A stretch of 64,000 nucleotides of DNA from an uncultured Psychroserpens sp. (GTDB taxonomy: Bacteria; Bacteroidota; Bacteroidia; Flavobacteriales; Flavobacteriaceae), in assembly GCA_947488655.1 (NCBI GenBank), contig CANKZZ010000003.1, forward strand, positions 186,001-250,000, written 5' to 3'. Of this stretch, positions 8,183 through 16,900 are shown piece by piece. Each line of letters opens with the position of its first letter. Within the stretch, counting starts at the first letter, position 1. The notes below the pieces were generated by a model, which did no database searches, had not been told where the DNA came from, and saw nothing but the letters and a program-made list of their open reading frames with translations. The position numbers and the translations under genes are program-made.

Positions 8183-8301
8183 TTTTCGCTACAATATTTT
8201 ACATTTTCCCAATTTTTCTCCCATTTCTTACGCCAATTAAATGGCAATTTGCAAGTGTGACAGATTTTTGAGGGTAAGTTTGTTTTTTTATGGTTAGACA
8301 T
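8158..8301 (-). CDS. DUF2256 zinc-ribbon mini-protein (47 aa)
   Basis: This 47-residue frame begins [20 protein letters not shown] and ends EKCRRNKTT. Two CxxC-like pairs (C-H-T-C and Y-C-S-E-K-C) form a probable zinc ribbon, separated by the [12 protein letters not shown] segment that typifies DUF2256. It overlaps the upstream SDR gene by 8 bases and the downstream CRY-DASH gene by 25 bases, so it is translationally coupled to both. DUF2256 is commonly found beside photolyases, but its role is unknown. A DNA- or protein-binding helper for photolyase is a reasonable guess. Confidence 0.88.
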   Translation of the reverse strand: MSNHKKTNLPSKICHTCKLPFNWRKKWEKNWENVKYCSEKCRRNKTT

Positions 8302-9718
8302 CTACGAGTTTATTAATCATACCGTTAAAAATCAATCCGTGAAACGGTAATACTGCATACCAATATAGTCGTCCCCAAAGTCCTCGTGGTCTAAAGGTGG
8401 CTGTTTGTTTTAAAAGGCCATCTTCAATTTTAAATTCTAGCCAAGCTTCTCCAGGGAGGCGCATTTCGGCATATAATAAAAGTTTTTGTTGTTGCTTATC
8501 TGCAAAAATGACACGCCAAAAATCTAAGGCATCACCTACATCTAATTGTGTAGGGTTTGTTCTACCTCTTCGTAAACCAATACCTCCAAAAAGTTTATCT
8601 ATATAACCTCTAATTTTCCATAGAATAGTGCCATAATACCATCCATTTTTACCACCAATACTCCAAATTTTATTTATGGTTTTTTCGGCATCTTTTACAG
8701 GACGCTCTTTGTAATCTTTAAAACAGCCATATTTTGGTACATTAATATATTTATGTAGTTGGTTTCTTAATCTACCACTACTTACCATAGAGTCTTTCCA
8801 GCTGGAAACAATACTATTTTGTTCGATTTTCTCAAAAGCTAATGATACTGCTTCTTTGTAAGATTTTGGTTGTACATTTAATAGGCTGTTTATATTACTA
8901 GGTTTACCTATAATTTGAACTCCCATACTGTCTACTAATGAGCTAGCAAGTTTATAAGAGGTTGATGTTACAAAGTATAACCAATATGACGATAATTTAG
9001 GTGTCATTACAGGCACTGTTAAAATATATCGCTTTAAACCTCGTACTTGTGCAAATTGCATTAGCATTTGTTTATAGGTCAAAATTTCGGGACCAAAAAC
9101 ATCATACGATTTGTTATACAAATCTTTTCTACCAACACTGCGATGCAAAAATGATAATACATCTCTTACCGCTAGTGGTTGAGTTTTTGTATTTAACCAT
9201 TTTGGGGCAATCATAAATGGAAGTTTCTCAACCAGGTCTCTAATAATTTCAAATGAAGAACTTCCTGAGCCTACTATAATCCCAGCTTTAAATATAGTTG
9301 TTGCGTACTTATTAGATTTTAAAATGTCTTCTACATTTTTACGAGATTGTAAATGTTTAGATAGATTTTCTTCATTGGTAATACCACTTAAATAAATTAC
9401 CTGCTTAACATTTGTTTTTTCTAGTTGGGCTTTAAAATTAGTAGCGCAACGCTCTTCTAGTGATTCAAAATCTTTTGAAGAGTTAGACATTGAGTGTATT
9501 AAATAAAAGGCAACGTCAATATCATTAGGGATATTTGTAAGTGTTTCTGGTTTTAAAAAATCTGCTTCAATGACATTTATAGTGTCATCCTCAGCATAAT
9601 TTTTATCTGCTCGCAACTTGTCTCTTACAGCGCATATAACCTGATGGTCATCATTTGCCAATAACGGTATTAACCGCTTGCCAATATAACCTGTTGCACC
9701 TGTAACGAGAATATTCAT
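8294..9718 (-). CDS. NmrA/YbjT-like NAD(P)-binding protein with DUF2867 domain
   Basis: This 474-residue two-domain protein starts with a Rossmann domain ([12 protein letters not shown], residues 5-16; [17 protein letters not shown]), as in extended or atypical SDRs. The second half (from about residue 320) is a DUF2867 domain ending in [20 protein letters not shown] and a hydrophobic [10 protein letters not shown]. Proteins of this layout occur with photolyases and carotenoid genes. A short-chain reductase role is suggested but no substrate is known. It sits 27 bases after the flavin reductase gene and overlaps DUF2256. Confidence 0.85.
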   Translation of the reverse strand: MNILVTGATGYIGKRLIPLLANDDHQVICAVRDKLRADKNYAEDDTINVIEADFLKPETLTNIPNDIDVAFYLIHSMSNSSKDFESLEERCATNFKAQLEKTNVKQVIYLSGITNEENLSKHLQSRKNVEDILKSNKYATTIFKAGIIVGSGSSSFEIIRDLVEKLPFMIAPKWLNTKTQPLAVRDVLSFLHRSVGRKDLYNKSYDVFGPEILTYKQMLMQFAQVRGLKRYILTVPVMTPKLSSYWLYFVTSTSYKLASSLVDSMGVQIIGKPSNINSLLNVQPKSYKEAVSLAFEKIEQNSIVSSWKDSMVSSGRLRNQLHKYINVPKYGCFKDYKERPVKDAEKTINKIWSIGGKNGWYYGTILWKIRGYIDKLFGGIGLRRGRTNPTQLDVGDALDFWRVIFADKQQQKLLLYAEMRLPGEAWLEFKIEDGLLKQTATFRPRGLWGRLYWYAVLPFHGLIFNGMINKLVDV

Positions 9719-9745
9719 AATTTTATATGGTGTTTTATTTGGCTA

Positions 9746-10360
9746 TTATTTTGGTCGTTGGTACTCAAAACGCGCTTTTAATTTTGGAATAGCATAACCA
9801 TCTAAACCATTAATAGCTGCGACATTTGCTTTTGAGAGATTAATAAAACCATCATCTTCTAACAGTTCATTGTTAACATATAGACCAACAATTTTGCCTA
9901 TAACTAAAATGGTATCATTTGCATTTATAGGATATTCTTCTACAAATTGCATAGCCATTTTAAGAGGTGCATCTTTTACAAATGGTGCATGAAAATCATT
10001 ATTATATTCTGAAATGAGCTGTGTTTTATCAAATTCAGAAATGTTTGACTCATATTTAGCAGATGTATGATGTGCATCTTTTAAAATAGACTCATGTATA
10101 TGATTTATAGTATAAAATCCTGTTTTTTTTATATTATCATAAGTATTTCTTGTAACCGTAGTTGGTCTACAAAAAAAACCTAATAATGGTGGATTTGATC
10201 CTATATGAGTTACTGAGCTAAAGACAGCAACATTTTCAACACCATCTTGTGATTTTGTGCCGATTAAATTAGCCGATTTGTAGCCAGAACAACTATTAAT
10301 TAAGTTAATTCTATATAAATGATCAAATCCATCGAGCTCCTTGTTGCTAATGTATGCCAT
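9746..10360 (-). CDS. Flavin reductase family protein (FMN-binding split barrel)
   Basis: This 204-residue protein has the flavin reductase-like split-barrel pattern: KSANLIGTKSQDGVENVAVFS, then a conserved NPPLLGFFCRPTTVTRNTYDN loop and FYTINHIH. Such proteins bind FMN and reduce or transfer flavin electrons with NAD(P)H. The start codon overlaps the stop of the kinase-like gene (TAATG arrangement at 10360), so the two are translationally coupled. Reducing flavin for the neighbouring flavoproteins is an attractive inference but unproved. Confidence 0.85.
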   Translation of the reverse strand: MAYISNKELDGFDHLYRINLINSCSGYKSANLIGTKSQDGVENVAVFSSVTHIGSNPPLLGFFCRPTTVTRNTYDNIKKTGFYTINHIHESILKDAHHTSAKYESNISEFDKTQLISEYNNDFHAPFVKDAPLKMAMQFVEEYPINANDTILVIGKIVGLYVNNELLEDDGFINLSKANVAAINGLDGYAIPKLKARFEYQRPK

Positions 10361-11670
10361 TATAAGGTTTTAAAATTATTAATTTTAATGTCTCTAGCTT
10401 TTAAATCAAACATTAAATTATACAATCCAAAAAAGGTTCTATTTATATAAATAAAATGTTTAGAGCCTCTATTACCATTCATTTTGCGTAACTCTGTACT
10501 TTTAGAATAGCGTTCTCCTAACTCGGTTATTTTTCCGAAGAAAACACCGTCAGAGAAATCAAATGTTTCTTGATGAAAAGGTTGTGTAAATAAACTTAAC
10601 ATTTCATGAAACATCTCTGTAAAAAAAGCGACTTCTTTTGGACTATCATCTTCTCTAAGAATTTCTAACTGGTATAGTTTCTCTACAAAGAAAACTCTAT
10701 TTGTGATGTTTTCTTTCTTAGCTAATTCAAAATAAGGTACATAGAATTCATCTGGGATTGTTTTCATACAACCAAAATCTAAAGCGATAAGTTTACCTTC
10801 TTCGGAAATTAAAAAATTTCCAGGATGAGGATCTGCATGAACCTTTTTTAATTTATGAATTTGAAACATATAAAAATCCCAAAGAGCTTGACCTAATTGA
10901 TCTGAAAACTCTTGATTGGTATTATATGCTGTAAATTCAGACAAGTGTTCACCTTCCATATAATCCATAGTAATAATACGTTCAGACGAGAGGTCTTCGT
11001 AATATTGAGGAAACAAAAGATTTGGTATATGTGCACAATTTTTTGCTATTTCTTCACTTTGTTTAAGCTCTAAAATGTAATTGGTTTCTTCAATTAGTTT
11101 ACCTTCAACTTCTTTAAAATATTTATCAGAGTCTTTACCTTTTATATTAAACATACTCATGGCTATTGGTTTAACCATAGCTAGGTCTGATGCGATACTT
11201 TCAGCAACTCCTGGATATTGGATTTTCACAGCAAGTTTTTTCCCATTTTTTTCTGCAATATGGACTTGTCCAATGCTTGCAGCATTTACAGAAGTTGCAT
11301 TGAAGGTATCATAAATTTCGTTTGGTAATTTTCCGAAATATTTTTTAAATGTTTTTAAAACCAAAGGCGGAGATAATGGTGGCACAGAGAATTGAGCTAA
11401 TGAGAATTTCTCTACATAAGCTTGAGGTAAAATACTCTTTTCCATACTTAGCATTTGAGCAACTTTAAGTGCACTGCCCTTAAGTTGTTTTAGACTGTCG
11501 TAAATATCATCTGCATTATTTTGATTTAGACGTTCTTTTGCTTCAACCTCAGTTTTGGTTAATTTATCTCCGTAATATTTTAAGTAATTAACACCAACTT
11601 TTGCGCCTGTAGAAACGAGTTTTGAAGCGCGTTGTATTTTTGATGTTGGAATTTTGTCAATTGTTTTCAT
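10360..11670 (-). CDS. ABC1/AarF/UbiB-like atypical kinase
   Basis: This 436-residue protein has the ABC1 family layout. The N-terminal signature helix reads LKVAQMLS in place of the usual KxGQ. It is followed by an Ala-rich nucleotide loop (NAASIGQVH), the Lys strand (LAVKIQYPG), the Glu region, HADPHPGNFLI and the metal-binding LDFGCM. Relatives support quinone synthesis or lipid metabolism as atypical kinases/ATPases. Membrane segments are not obvious. It starts 10 bases after the TetR gene and couples to flavin reductase. Other marine photolyase clusters also carry an ABC1 gene, so a role in pigment or quinone photoprotection is likely but unproved. Confidence 0.88.
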   Translation of the reverse strand: MKTIDKIPTSKIQRASKLVSTGAKVGVNYLKYYGDKLTKTEVEAKERLNQNNADDIYDSLKQLKGSALKVAQMLSMEKSILPQAYVEKFSLAQFSVPPLSPPLVLKTFKKYFGKLPNEIYDTFNATSVNAASIGQVHIAEKNGKKLAVKIQYPGVAESIASDLAMVKPIAMSMFNIKGKDSDKYFKEVEGKLIEETNYILELKQSEEIAKNCAHIPNLLFPQYYEDLSSERIITMDYMEGEHLSEFTAYNTNQEFSDQLGQALWDFYMFQIHKLKKVHADPHPGNFLISEEGKLIALDFGCMKTIPDEFYVPYFELAKKENITNRVFFVEKLYQLEILREDDSPKEVAFFTEMFHEMLSLFTQPFHQETFDFSDGVFFGKITELGERYSKSTELRKMNGNRGSKHFIYINRTFFGLYNLMFDLKARDIKINNFKTL

Positions 11671-11680
11671 TGCTTGCTAA

Positions 11681-12337
11681 TTATTTCATTTGGATTTTCT
11701 CTTTGAAAATAAATTTTCCAAAGTCAATTAAGCTTCTTATTGGAGCCACATCTAAGACATCAAAACTTGTATTTACAGATTTCTCAATAAATAAATCTGT
11801 CTTTTCAAAAGCAGGTGAGGTGTCGTCTAACCAAAATTTCATGGTTAATAATAATTGCAACCATGCAGTTTCTTTTAAACCTCTTCTTTGAATTCTGTCA
11901 ATTTGCTCTTGTTTTATGTCTATTAAATCGATATCTAAATGCTCTATATAATTTGTAAAAGCATGTTTTAAATCTTTAAGTAAACTCAAACCTTTAAGGC
12001 TGTTTTTATGATGTTCTAATGCATATTTAACGTAGCTGCGATTAGCTGTTAAATTCTCAAAAAATGTGAAGTAGAAACTTAATAATTTATTTCTAGCATC
12101 AAAAGATTGATAATCTTCACTTTTTTCTAAAACACTAACTGTGTTATGATAAAATGCCACAAACACGTGTTTTTCTACCGCTTCAAAAGAACCAAAATGC
12201 TCGTAGAATTTTTGCTCTTCAAAGTTATTAGCTTTTGCAAATGCATAAACTGTTTTAGGTTGTTCTCCATGCTCTAAGACAAAATCCATATAAAATGAAA
12301 TAATGTCATTAGTACTAATTTTTTTCTTTTTTGCCAT
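11681..12337 (-). CDS. TetR-type transcriptional regulator
   Basis: This 218-residue protein has an N-terminal helix-turn-helix (TNDIISFYMDFVLEHGEQPK, then TVYAFAKANNFEEQKFYEHFG, where the second part is the recognition helix with the TetR-like F-Y-x-H-F). A ligand-binding-type C-terminal domain follows. It is the first gene of the photolyase unit and lies directly behind the 30-bp palindrome at 12368-12397, so autoregulation is plausible. The 30-bp palindrome is long for a TetR dimer and might instead be bound by a MerR/CarH-type light regulator encoded outside the window. The ligand is unknown. Confidence 0.82.
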   Translation of the reverse strand: MAKKKKISTNDIISFYMDFVLEHGEQPKTVYAFAKANNFEEQKFYEHFGSFEAVEKHVFVAFYHNTVSVLEKSEDYQSFDARNKLLSFYFTFFENLTANRSYVKYALEHHKNSLKGLSLLKDLKHAFTNYIEHLDIDLIDIKQEQIDRIQRRGLKETAWLQLLLTMKFWLDDTSPAFEKTDLFIEKSVNTSFDVLDVAPIRSLIDFGKFIFKEKIQMK

Positions 12338-12354
12338 GATGTTAAATTGTACAG

Positions 12355-12397
12355 TAAAGATACAAAATGTTTAACGATTATTATTAATTGTTAAACA
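12355..12397 (-). promoter_or_regulatory. Promoter with 30-bp palindromic operator (first light-cluster unit)
   Basis: A -7-like box TATCTTTA (minus strand, 12362-12355) differs from TAnnTTTG only in the last base. The inverted repeat TGTTTAAC (12368-12375) and GTTAAACA (12390-12397) spans exactly 30 bp. Its centre is about 20 bp above the -7 box, the same geometry as at 3734-3763. It precedes the TetR gene and the eight-gene photolyase unit. Confidence 0.65.
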
Positions 12398-12444
12398 AAA
12401 ATTAACAAGACATTAGAGTTTAGTAAAAATTTGGTAGGTAATTG

Positions 12445-13101
12445 CTAGCAGCAATTATCATCTTTGACAAGACTACAACTTACTACTGCTAAAAATGCTC
12501 CTATAAAAGGTGCTGTTAAATACAACCATAAATGTTGTAGGTTTCCAGAGACAATGGCAGGTGCGAGAGACCTTATAGGATTCATAGATGCTTTTGTCAT
12601 AGGACCAGCAAACATGGCTTCTAATAAAATTACAGATCCAACCGCAATGGCTGCCATTGTGCCTATTTCTTTACTTCCTGTCGAAACATTAATAATAACT
12701 AGCATTAAAAAAAAGGTTAAAATAAGTTCTAATACAAATGCTTTGTAAGGTTCAAAACCTTGTGCTGGTAATGTGCTGCCTAAGGTTTCACTCTCCGGAA
12801 ATAGGAAGAGGAGCAATAAACAAGCTAGAAAAGCACCAATAGCTTGGGCTAAAATATATTTTGGGACTTCTTTCCACGGAAACTTTTTAGCATATGCAAA
12901 TCCAAACGTTACTGCAGGATTAAAATGTGCACCAGATATTTCGCCAAAGGCATATATCATACTCATTACTATTAGTCCCCAAGTTATTGCAACACCTACG
13001 TGCGTAATGCTTCCTCCAGTGATTTCATTTATTGTCATGGCACCACAACCACAAAAAACCATGGCGAATGTACCAATAACTTCAGAGTAATATTTTTTCA
13101 T
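12445..13101 (-). CDS. Aquaporin (MIP family channel)
   Basis: This 218-residue protein has six membrane segments and two half-helices. The first signature is SGAHFNPAVTF. The second is NPIRS (SMNPIRSLAPA) rather than NPA, with the selectivity-filter Arg retained. The tail ends in DDNCC, a vicinal cysteine pair. A GTG 12 bases upstream also fits, but the ATG at 13101 gives the standard N-terminus MKKYYSEV. It transports water and perhaps small neutral solutes. Its own promoter should lie in 13102-13214, but I see no clear box. Confidence 0.9.
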   Translation of the reverse strand: MKKYYSEVIGTFAMVFCGCGAMTINEITGGSITHVGVAITWGLIVMSMIYAFGEISGAHFNPAVTFGFAYAKKFPWKEVPKYILAQAIGAFLACLLLLFLFPESETLGSTLPAQGFEPYKAFVLELILTFFLMLVIINVSTGSKEIGTMAAIAVGSVILLEAMFAGPMTKASMNPIRSLAPAIVSGNLQHLWLYLTAPFIGAFLAVVSCSLVKDDNCC

Positions 13102-13214
13102 TTGCAATCTCACTTTTAGGCTTAATTTAATTTAAGTTTTTCTTAACAACCAACACGTTTGCTTGTTTGTAAATTTACATGAACATTTAAAACTAATCAT
13201 TAAAACTAATACAA

Positions 13215-14063
13215 ATGAAAAAAATATTACTAGTATTTGCAGTGTTTGCTATGTCTTTTGCAGCATATGCACAAATTGAAACTCCAGCTCCAAGTCCGTT
13301 TTCTAAACTGGAACAAAAAGTTGGTTTAACCGATATAACTATAGAATACTCAAGACCTAGTGTAAAAGGAAGAACTATTTTTGGAGATTTAGAGCCTTAT
13401 GGTGGTATCTGGAGAACTGGAGCTAATAAAAACACTATAATTACCTTTAGTAGCGATGTAGCTATTGCAGGTCAGGATGTTAAAGCTGGATCATATGCAA
13501 TATTTACAAAATTAAACTCTGCTAAGGAGTGGGAGGTTGTTTTTTATTCAGATACCGAAAATTGGGGAGCACCAGCAAAATGGGATGACAGTAAAGTAGT
13601 TGCGACTGCAAAAGTAGAAGTAATGCAAATTCCTTTTAATGCAGAAACTATGACTATTGATATCAATAACATTTCTGCAACAGGAGGTACAATTGATATT
13701 ATATGGGAGAAATCTTATGTTGGTGTACCATTTACAGTTCCAACAGATAAAACAGTGACTGCAGCTATTGATAAAGCAATGGCTGGACCTAGCGCTAATG
13801 ATTATTATGCTGCTGCGGTTTATTATTTAGAAACAGGTAAAGACGCTAAAAAATCTAAAGAATGGATTGATAAAGCAATGTCTATGATAGAAAAACCTGG
13901 ATTTTGGCAAGTAAGAAAACAGTCATTAATCTATGCAGCTGCAGGAGAAAAGAAAGAAGCTATTGAATTGGCTAAAAAGTCTATGGCAGCAGCAAAAGAA
14001 GCTGGAAACCAAAATTATGTAAAGCAAAACATGGACTCTCTTAAAGAATGGGGAGCAATGTAA
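13215..14063 (+). CDS. DUF2911 secreted protein with C-terminal TPR-like helices
   Basis: This 282-residue protein begins with a signal peptide (MKKILLVFAVFAMSFAAYAQ). The DUF2911 domain spans roughly residues 25-160, with RPSVKGRTIFGDLEPYG and WRTGANKNT. The C-terminal part (YYAAAVYYLETGKDAKKSKEW onwards) is a helical, TPR-like repeat region. The function of DUF2911 is unknown; such proteins are abundant periplasmic or surface proteins of Bacteroidota. It stands alone, followed by a strong terminator. Confidence 0.9.
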   Translation: MKKILLVFAVFAMSFAAYAQIETPAPSPFSKLEQKVGLTDITIEYSRPSVKGRTIFGDLEPYGGIWRTGANKNTIITFSSDVAIAGQDVKAGSYAIFTKLNSAKEWEVVFYSDTENWGAPAKWDDSKVVATAKVEVMQIPFNAETMTIDINNISATGGTIDIIWEKSYVGVPFTVPTDKTVTAAIDKAMAGPSANDYYAAAVYYLETGKDAKKSKEWIDKAMSMIEKPGFWQVRKQSLIYAAAGEKKEAIELAKKSMAAAKEAGNQNYVKQNMDSLKEWGAM

Positions 14064-14095
14064 TTTTAGATTTTAGCATTTAAAACATTATAATT

Positions 14096-14128
14096 AGACC
14101 TTTTGATTTATCAAAAGGTCTTTTTTTT
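14096..14128 (+). terminator. Rho-independent terminator after the DUF2911 gene
   Basis: A perfect 11-bp stem (AGACCTTTTGA at 14096-14106, TCAAAAGGTCT at 14111-14121) with a 4-base loop is followed by a run of T to 14128. It ends the plus-strand transcript and touches the end of the convergent oxidoreductase gene. Confidence 0.9.
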
Positions 14129-15113
14129 ACTCGTATTTGAGACCTATTTGCGATCTAACAGTATCAAGTAAAGTGATAAGTTTTTTGCTAAAATCAAAGG
14201 TCATGATATCACTTTCTTTTTTATTATCTCTTATGAGTTGATTAAAATGTAAGGTCTCGTAATAGTAACCATTTTTGGTGTATCCAAAATCTATTGTTTC
14301 TTCTTTATCTTGGTGAATGAGCGTAACTGTTGTAGGCTCTTGAAATCTAGAATTAATTTTGATGGTACCACTTTCGCAATAAAAAATAGCTTCGGTTGGT
14401 GTTTTATCTAATAATGTGCTTTTTAAATGTGCCTCGACACCATTATCATAACTAAACACCATTAGACATGACGAGTCTACATCATTATCAAAAAATGTGG
14501 CTTTAGACTCTATATGTACAGGTTCACCCAACGTACTTAAAGCAGCAAAAATAGGGTAGATGCCAATATCAAGTAAACTACCACCTCCTAAAGTTTTATC
14601 AAATACACGAGATGTAAGGTCTATTTCTGGTTTAAATCCAAAATCGGCCTCAATTTTAACAATCTTACCAAAGGTTTCGTTTTCTATATGATTTAAAGCA
14701 AATTGATAGTGTGGAAGGAAATAAGTCCACATTGCCTCCATCAACAACGTGTTATTAGCCTTTGCAGTGGCTACCATTTCATCTACTTCATTTAGATTCA
14801 TCGCAAATGGCTTCTCGCATAACACAGCTTTTTTATGGTTTAAACATAAAATTGCATTTTCATTATGAAAAGCATGAGGTGTTGCAATATATACTGCATC
14901 AATATTTGGGTCGTTAACCAAAGCCTCGTACGTACCGTAAGCGTGACTTACATTATAATTTTTAGCAAATTCTGATGCTTTATTTAAATTTCTAGAAGCT
15001 ACAGCATAAAGTGTGGCATCTTCAATTTTAAGTAAATCTTGGGCAAATTTATTAGCAATTTTTCCTAGGCCTATAATTCCCCAATTTATATTTTTATGCT
15101 GTTTTGTATCCAT
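14127..15113 (-). CDS. Gfo/Idh/MocA family NAD(P)-dependent oxidoreductase
   Basis: This 328-residue protein has an N-terminal Rossmann domain with GLGKIANKFAQDL and the family signature CEKPFA (about residue 96), then the C-terminal alpha/beta domain (EADFGFKPE, GGGSLLDIGIYPI). These enzymes oxidise or reduce sugars, inositols or related hydroxy compounds. The substrate cannot be told. The start overlaps the end of the sodium:solute symporter gene by 20 bases, so sugar uptake followed by oxidation is a reasonable inference. Confidence 0.9.
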   Translation of the reverse strand: MDTKQHKNINWGIIGLGKIANKFAQDLLKIEDATLYAVASRNLNKASEFAKNYNVSHAYGTYEALVNDPNIDAVYIATPHAFHNENAILCLNHKKAVLCEKPFAMNLNEVDEMVATAKANNTLLMEAMWTYFLPHYQFALNHIENETFGKIVKIEADFGFKPEIDLTSRVFDKTLGGGSLLDIGIYPIFAALSTLGEPVHIESKATFFDNDVDSSCLMVFSYDNGVEAHLKSTLLDKTPTEAIFYCESGTIKINSRFQEPTTVTLIHQDKEETIDFGYTKNGYYYETLHFNQLIRDNKKESDIMTFDFSKKLITLLDTVRSQIGLKYE

Positions 15114-16797
15114 TTTTTGATTGAATTGATTGTAATAAGCAAGCGATAGCGATTACAATAGCACAACCAACAAAATTTAACCATAAAAATGGTAAGTTGA
15201 TAATATCGTATTCATTTAGTAAAAATAGAGCTATCACAATTACTTGAGTAATTAAACCAGCAACAAAAACTGCGTTGCCTTTTACGAATTTGAAGAAAAA
15301 GCCCAATAGGAAAATACCTAGCACATTTCCGTAGAAAATAGAGCCAATGATATTAACGAGCTGGATTAAATTTTCTGCAAGATTGGCTACACAAGCAACT
15401 CCAATGGCAATAATTCCCCATAATAATGTAAAATATCTCGATGCCTTGACCATTTGAGTATCTGATTTTATGGATGTGTTTCTCTTATATAAATCCATTG
15501 CAGTTGTACTCGCCAATGCGTTTAATTCACTAGCAGTACTAGACATTGCTGCGCTTAATATTACAGCGAGTAACAAACCAATTAATCCTCGAGGTAGGTT
15601 ATTTAAAATGAAATTTAAAAAAACATAATCCTTATCATTACTCTCCACTTTTATGTTTTGAGAATCACCAGCTTTTTCTATCAATGTGCGTGCCTCTGCT
15701 CTTAGAGCATCACTTTGAGCATTATATTTTGCAATAACCTCAGGATTAACCTTACCATTTGTGTTAGAAAACTCTGTGATTGTAGCTTTCTTCATTACGA
15801 AGATATCGTGTTGTTTTTCTTGAAGCGTCTTATAATCTTGAGCGTATTGAGAATTTAGAACAACGTCTGTTGCAGTAGGATTAAAATTTACAGGTGCTTC
15901 ATTAAATTGATAAAACACAAATACCATAACGCCTACCAACAAAATAAAGAACTGCATTGGTACTTTTAACAGACCGTTAAACATCATACCAATTTGCATT
16001 TCTTTTAACGACTTTCCAGATAAATAACGTTGCACTTGACTTTGGTCTGTACCAAAATAGGAGAGCATTAAAAAGGTACCACCAATTAGACCGCTCCACA
16101 CGGTATATCTATTATTAAAATCGAAAGAAAAATCAAGCACTTCCATTTTGCCACTTGCTCCAGCGATGTCTAATGCTTTTGAAAATGTAATGCCTTCTGG
16201 GAGTTTATCAATAATTAAACAAAACGCGATGATCATACCTGTAAAAATGACAATCATTTGGTGTTTTTGAGTAACATTTACAGCTTTTGTTCCGCCAGAG
16301 ACCGTGTATATTATAACGAGTACACCTATTATGACATTAAGTAATAATAAATTCCAACCTAATACCGCAGATAAAATTATAGCAGGAGCAAAGATGGTAA
16401 TACCTGCAGCTAGTCCACGCTGTATTAAAAATAAAATTGCGGTTAAGGTTCTCGTTTTAAGGTCAAACCTATTTTCTAAAAACTCATAAGCTGTATAAAC
16501 TTTTAAACGATGATATAAAGGAATAAAAACCATGCAAATAACAACCATGGCAATTGGCAAACCAAAATAGAACTGCACGAAGCCCATTCCATCATTAAAT
16601 GCTTGTCCAGGTGTTGATAAAAACGTGATGGCACTGGCTTGAGTTGCCATAACAGATAACCCAATGGTGTACCATTTTGAGGTATTGCCACCTTTTAAAA
16701 AATCTTGAACATTTTTGCTCCCTCGAGATTGATAAGTCCCATAAATAACAATAAGTAATAGCGTACTAATAAGTACAATCCAATCTAAAGTTTGCAT
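15094..16797 (-). CDS. Sodium:solute symporter (SSS family)
   Basis: This 567-residue protein has about 13 membrane segments. It carries the SSS N-terminal core (LGKG-type loop as LKGGNTSKWYTIGLSVMATQASAITFLSTPGQAF) and later SAAMSSTASELNALASTTAMDLYK. A hydrophilic insertion of roughly 90 residues (about 300-390) sits between later helices. Transport of a sugar, inositol or sialic-acid-like solute driven by sodium is likely. It is preceded by a 31-aa membrane peptide gene and overlaps the Gfo/Idh/MocA gene, forming a small uptake operon with the PIG-L-type protein upstream. Confidence 0.92.
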   Translation of the reverse strand: MQTLDWIVLISTLLLIVIYGTYQSRGSKNVQDFLKGGNTSKWYTIGLSVMATQASAITFLSTPGQAFNDGMGFVQFYFGLPIAMVVICMVFIPLYHRLKVYTAYEFLENRFDLKTRTLTAILFLIQRGLAAGITIFAPAIILSAVLGWNLLLLNVIIGVLVIIYTVSGGTKAVNVTQKHQMIVIFTGMIIAFCLIIDKLPEGITFSKALDIAGASGKMEVLDFSFDFNNRYTVWSGLIGGTFLMLSYFGTDQSQVQRYLSGKSLKEMQIGMMFNGLLKVPMQFFILLVGVMVFVFYQFNEAPVNFNPTATDVVLNSQYAQDYKTLQEKQHDIFVMKKATITEFSNTNGKVNPEVIAKYNAQSDALRAEARTLIEKAGDSQNIKVESNDKDYVFLNFILNNLPRGLIGLLLAVILSAAMSSTASELNALASTTAMDLYKRNTSIKSDTQMVKASRYFTLLWGIIAIGVACVANLAENLIQLVNIIGSIFYGNVLGIFLLGFFFKFVKGNAVFVAGLITQVIVIALFLLNEYDIINLPFLWLNFVGCAIVIAIACLLQSIQSKNGYKTA

Positions 16798-16798
16798 T

Positions 16799-16894
16799 TT
16801 AAAAGGCTTTTGTAATGATGTAAAACGCTATGATGTATATAATGTTGGCTGCGAGAACTAGTGTGTACATCTTATTCCATTTGTATTTCTCCAT
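16799..16894 (-). CDS. Single-span membrane mini-protein upstream of the symporter (31 aa)
   Basis: This 31-residue frame begins MEKYKWNKMYTLVLAANIIY and ends FYIITKAF. It has a short basic N-terminus and one membrane helix. It lies 1 base before the symporter ATG and 6 bases after the PIG-L gene stop, in a space with no other coding option. The pattern (positive head, one helix, tight coupling) resembles small accessory subunits of SSS transporters. I recognise no named family. Confidence 0.65.
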   Translation of the reverse strand: MEKYKWNKMYTLVLAANIIYIIAFYIITKAF

Positions 16895-16900
16895 AGTTTG

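Noticed and set aside
12464-13090. Plus-strand frames opposite the aquaporin gene
   Set aside because: They lie fully inside the MIP channel gene and have no family features.
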